This document shows positions 53,501-58,249 of a stretch of DNA of 64,000 nucleotides, one piece after another. The translations under genes and the position numbers were made by a program. The notes under the pieces are model-generated. The model did not search any database. It was not told the origin of the DNA and worked only from the letters and a program-made list of their open reading frames with translations. The stretch comes from Theodoxus fluviatilis (lineage: Eukaryota > Mollusca > Gastropoda > Cycloneritida > Neritidae). The DNA lies in NCBI GenBank assembly GCA_034096865.1, contig JAWQFJ010000498.1, positions 27,501-91,500 on the forward strand, written 5' to 3'. The stretch's first letter is position 1, and each line of letters begins with the position of its first letter.

Positions 53501-56500
53501 TTGACCTTGACCTTGAAGGTCACCTGAAGGTCAAGGTCATATAAAGGTCAAGGTCAAGCATGTGAGTCGTATGGGCTTTGCCCTTCTTGTTTAACTTTAA
53601 TTGTAGATACATGGGAACTATCTAGGTTCAGATTGAAGGTAATTACGTATACTTTGGAATGGGGTAAGTGGTTAATATATGCGGAGCATGTCGTTAGCGC
53701 GCAAGCCAATGAAAGCGTGCAATACATTCGACTTTGCCGAATGGCGCTTGCAAAAATGGCGTCCTCCATGGTGAACTCTGTCGCCTCTTCTGAGGACGAA
53801 ATAAACAGTGAAATCGGTAAGTACCATGTTTTCTTGCTACATATGCGTTTTATGATTGGCATACAAATATTCTTTGCCATTAAATTGTTGTAGATATACA
53901 AGTTTGTTTCTGTAATTTACGTGTTTTCACAGTACGATTGTTACTGAGCGTCGTTGTACCGGAAGTGAATTTTCGGAGCATGGATAGGGCGAATCTGCTG
54001 TTATTATTTTACATTCTCTGATATTTATAGTCATGAAAATGATTATAATCGAAACTTATATGTCTATTGAATGTGTCCAATTTTATTTAGCCTTCAATCG
54101 CAAAGAATGCACTCGGACGCGCTCTTTCAGTTGAAGGTGATCTTGCTCTGAGATCTAGCGAGCATCGGAAGCGCGAGTCATGCTTCGTGAGAAGATGAAA
54201 AATAATGTCTGAAATGAAGTACACGTGTCTCTCTCGCAAAGCTGTCATAAAACATGCAGGATGTTAGAAACAAAAATATACCCGACGTGCAAAAGTGTTT
54301 TTTTCCCCGTTATTTGAGTCCTTCACATGATTCTGATGACAAACATATCACGCCCACGCTATGTGCAGTGCTACCTGAGTGGGCTTGGCTTGTACTACAC
54401 ATTGTTGTTTGAGAATTCGTAACGAGTAGGATTATAATATATTTATTTTCCACATTTTCTTTTGTTTTAGTGTTACAAGATGACATTTACCGGCAGCTAC
54501 AGTCGGTGTTTCTGGCAAGAGGCACCAAGGATGTGTTCCGCTGGCCTAGCAGGGCTGACTGCTGCAAGATTCCTTCATCAGTTGTTTTTGCTCGCAAAGT
54601 TGCACTTGCACCATATTCTTCTTCTGGCAGATCATTCACAGTGGAATCTCCAGCAAACCTGCCTGCCATGTACACCAGTTTCAAGCAGCACTTGATTGAC
54701 AATTTTGTTTGAGTCTTTGAATGACTTCGATTTGAAGTAGGGATATGAATTTGACAATAGCAACTTTTCCCACTGTGCGCTTTGCAAGAATTTTGTTTAG
54801 TACATAGAACTGTGAACAGTATTTGTAAATATCTTCCTTGATTTAACAAATATGTGTGAAGATAACAGTATAACTAATCTACACACCAAAAATCATGGCT
54901 GTATTCCCAATAGTTTCTGAAATATTTCAATCTGAAATGTGGTTTCCCCCTAAATTTCCGTCGTTTCCACTGAAGATCATGGAGAATTTGTACATACTTG
55001 TGTGTGATTTTTTTCAAACATTGCACTGTCTACAAAGCTTACATTGTAATCTGTCTACACACCAAAATTGGTGGTTGTATCTTCAATAGTTTATGAATTA
55101 TTGGCAATAAAGTGACAAAAAATGTACTTTTTCCTGTTGTTCCGCTTAACAAATTCGTGTTTTTGTCATTTTTGAGGCTCTTTTTCTCCCAAAATATGAA
55201 ACTCGAATGGCTGAAAAAATATAGACTTATTCTACACAAACATGTTTGGCATTTCTGAAAGTTCCAGACTGCTCCTGTACATATTGTATGAAATGTGATG
55301 ACCGAAAGTTGCCCCGTCGGCAATTTTGTGATCGGAGGCGCGAAAACATGTATACTAAAATATCAATATCTCATGAACTAATGAAGGTATCCACTTACTT
55401 TTTTTTGTGTTATGCTTGTATTGTGCTCTTCTTTTAAAATATCACAAAACATACACTCTCACTTAAAAATAAAATTTTGCCTGCCACTACCTAGTTAAAG
55501 AGAGAAAAGCGTTTTCAGTGAAAGAAAGTTTGGTTCGTGTTCAATCTGGCCTCTTAGAAAAAGAAGAAAAAACCCACGATGGAGCTGACCTACTGACCTT
55601 TTTTTTGTTGCTATGTTACCTTAACCACAAATTCTTTTCCCACCCCCCACCCCCTTATCCAACGGTTACTCTCCAAGGATGCCAGGGTTTGTGTTGTGTA
55701 AAGCCTAAAGGGGGTGATGGGGTGCAGTAAAATGGCAGATGGTGTCCACCACCTTGTTTTTGTCAAGCAAAATACATACAAAAACGTCATATCTGTTTCA
55801 TTGTTCTGTTATGTGCATAACTCGCCAAGATAATTATTTCCCTTTTCTCTGACCCCTTGAAACCGGTCTAGACCAGCCCCGAGTTGCATAGACTCAGCAC
55901 TTGTAAGCGCTGGACAGCGCTTGCGCCGTGAAACGGCTTGTTCAGGGCGCTTTGCAGCACTGCACCTCCTGAACAAGCCGTTTCACGGCGCAAGCGCTGT
56001 CCAGCGCTTACAAGCGCTGAGTCTATGCAACTCGGGGCAGATCTTAGTTCAGTTCTCTTCTTGAATAAACCTCGTACCTTTCAGTACCTGAACCCCGACT
56101 TATTCAGTTATTGTGTTATCAAGAGGCATAACACAACAATATCCATCATCATGATGATGCCTTCAGCATCTTTGGTGATTGCTGCTATCTGTATGTTGTT
56201 ACTGCTTGTCATTCTACATTAATCAGACTAGTCTTGTGTTCTCATGACTTTAGAGTTGTCCTTTGTTTTGTTTTGTTTTGTGAAAGGTCCCTCAAACTTG
56301 AATCTAGCTAATAATGAAACTGCCTGTGCAGATAGAGATTAAAAGTATGGCCAACAAGGCAGATAACATTTATGAGGCTGGACTTTACAGCTGTCAACTC
56401 TTTGCACACTTTAACTTTGAAACAGATGAAATTTTACAGAGATTGTAAGTGGAACAATGTGTGATCAACAAAAGTTTCAAGAGAAGTTGAGTAGATTTTA

Positions 56501-58212
56501 CCTTTACATATCACATCAAAGTTGAACTGTCTTGAAGAACTTGAATTAACTCATTGAAGACGGCACTATTTTTAGCTCGTGTTGACTGGAGACGCATGTT
56601 TCTGGGCATTTTTACAGAAATTGCTGAAAAAATACTAATCAATCAATGGAAAAACGGTTGCCATCATTAGAACGTTCCGTCTCCTTTATCCTTGTAGATC
56701 AATGTCATGTTCTCATTATTTTTATTTTGACAAAGATGGGTACCGTCTGGCGTGCCTGTTTTTAGTTCTGCTGGAGTGAGGCCGACTTGCTCAGCGGACA
56801 GCGTGTACGGATCAGTTTTCGATTCCATTTCTTCGGTCAGCAGTTCGTGCACTATATCTATGATCTGCTCCTCTAAAACTACATCTTTTTCATCTTCGTC
56901 CTCTTCGGGAAAAAAGGAGCACATCGCCCTCCTCATCTGATCCTTCTTTCATAGCGATTTCAACAAAAAATCTTCATCGTCCTGATTCGATGCCATTGCG
57001 ATTTAGGATTGAAATCGCCCCCTTTCCACGTGTGTAAACAAAGTCTGGCAGTGCCTTATCCTCTTCAAATTCAGAGACACAGACAATCTACAATGTTCCT
57101 CACTATCTTTTAAGAGAACTAGACTACCTCACTGATTAAGAGCCCCTCACAACACGCACAAGAAATTAACATACGCGTCGTCAACCGTTGCTCACCTCAC
57201 CGCATCATATGATGAGATGCGTCATCATTGAGTTAAACAAAATAGACTTGAAACCATATTTATTGCACACTACCTGGTCACTCTTGTCTGCTTGTCAATG
57301 ATGCATACCATTTCAAAGCTAATCTGCACACTTGTCCATCAGCAACATAATATCTGCTGCTTCATTTGACTTTTCTGCCCTTTTTGACTCACATGCGAAG
57401 CAAAAGTGAGTCTATGTACTCAGCCGTGTCGTCCGTCCGTCCGGGCGTAAAAAACTTAAACGTTGGATTTTTCTCGGAGACTATTAAGTCTATCAACACC
57501 AAATGTGGCATGATGGTGTATGATGACAAGGCCTCAAAAAAAATACACAGTGACGACCTTGCTTCAAGGTCAAGGTCACAGGAGCCATAAATGTGGTCTC
57601 AAAAACAGTCATTTTTCACATTTTCCCAATTTTCTCCCACGTTATTGAGAATGGCGACCCTATCTATTGATACCAGTTTGGTTTGACCTTGCTTCAAGGT
57701 CAAGGTCACAGGAGCTCTTCAAAGTTGGATTGTATACATATTTTGAAGTGACCTTGACCCTGAACTATGGAAGATAACTGTTTCAAACTTAATAATTATG
57801 TGGGGCACATGTTATACTTTCATCATGAGACACATTTGGTCACATATCATCAAGGTCAAGGTCACTCTGACCCTTATGAAATGTGACCCAAATGTGGTAG
57901 TGAACCACTAAAATTGACCATATCTCATGGTAGAAAGTGCCAATAAGCACCATTGTGCTTCGTATGTCTTGAATTAAGAGCTTTGTGTTGCAAGATCTTG
58001 GATGACCTTGACCTTGGGTCAAGGTCACGTGTATTTTTGGTAGGAAAAAATGTGTAAATCATTTCTTAGTGTATGATGTCATTGGTAGGTTTAGTTGTTT
58101 GACCTTGACCTTGAAGGTCACTGAATGTCAAGGTCAAGGTCAAGCATGTGAGTCGTATGGGCTTTGCCCTTCTTGTTCATGCTTTTTCTGTTGAATGATT
58201 CATTTTTAAAGG

Positions 58213-58249
<37 letters not shown>

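Larger units (their letters stand above)
52294..55498 (+). mobile_element. TTAA-flanked element with a two-exon gene and nested HINE
   Basis: Left end TTAAAGTAGGTAGCGGCAGCG; right end, inverted, TTAACTAGGTAGTGGCAGGC; TTAA on both sides. It carries HINE copy G (52733-53589) and the small gene 53756-54712. The ends resemble each other over ~18 bp only, so boundary confidence is moderate. Confidence 0.6.
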
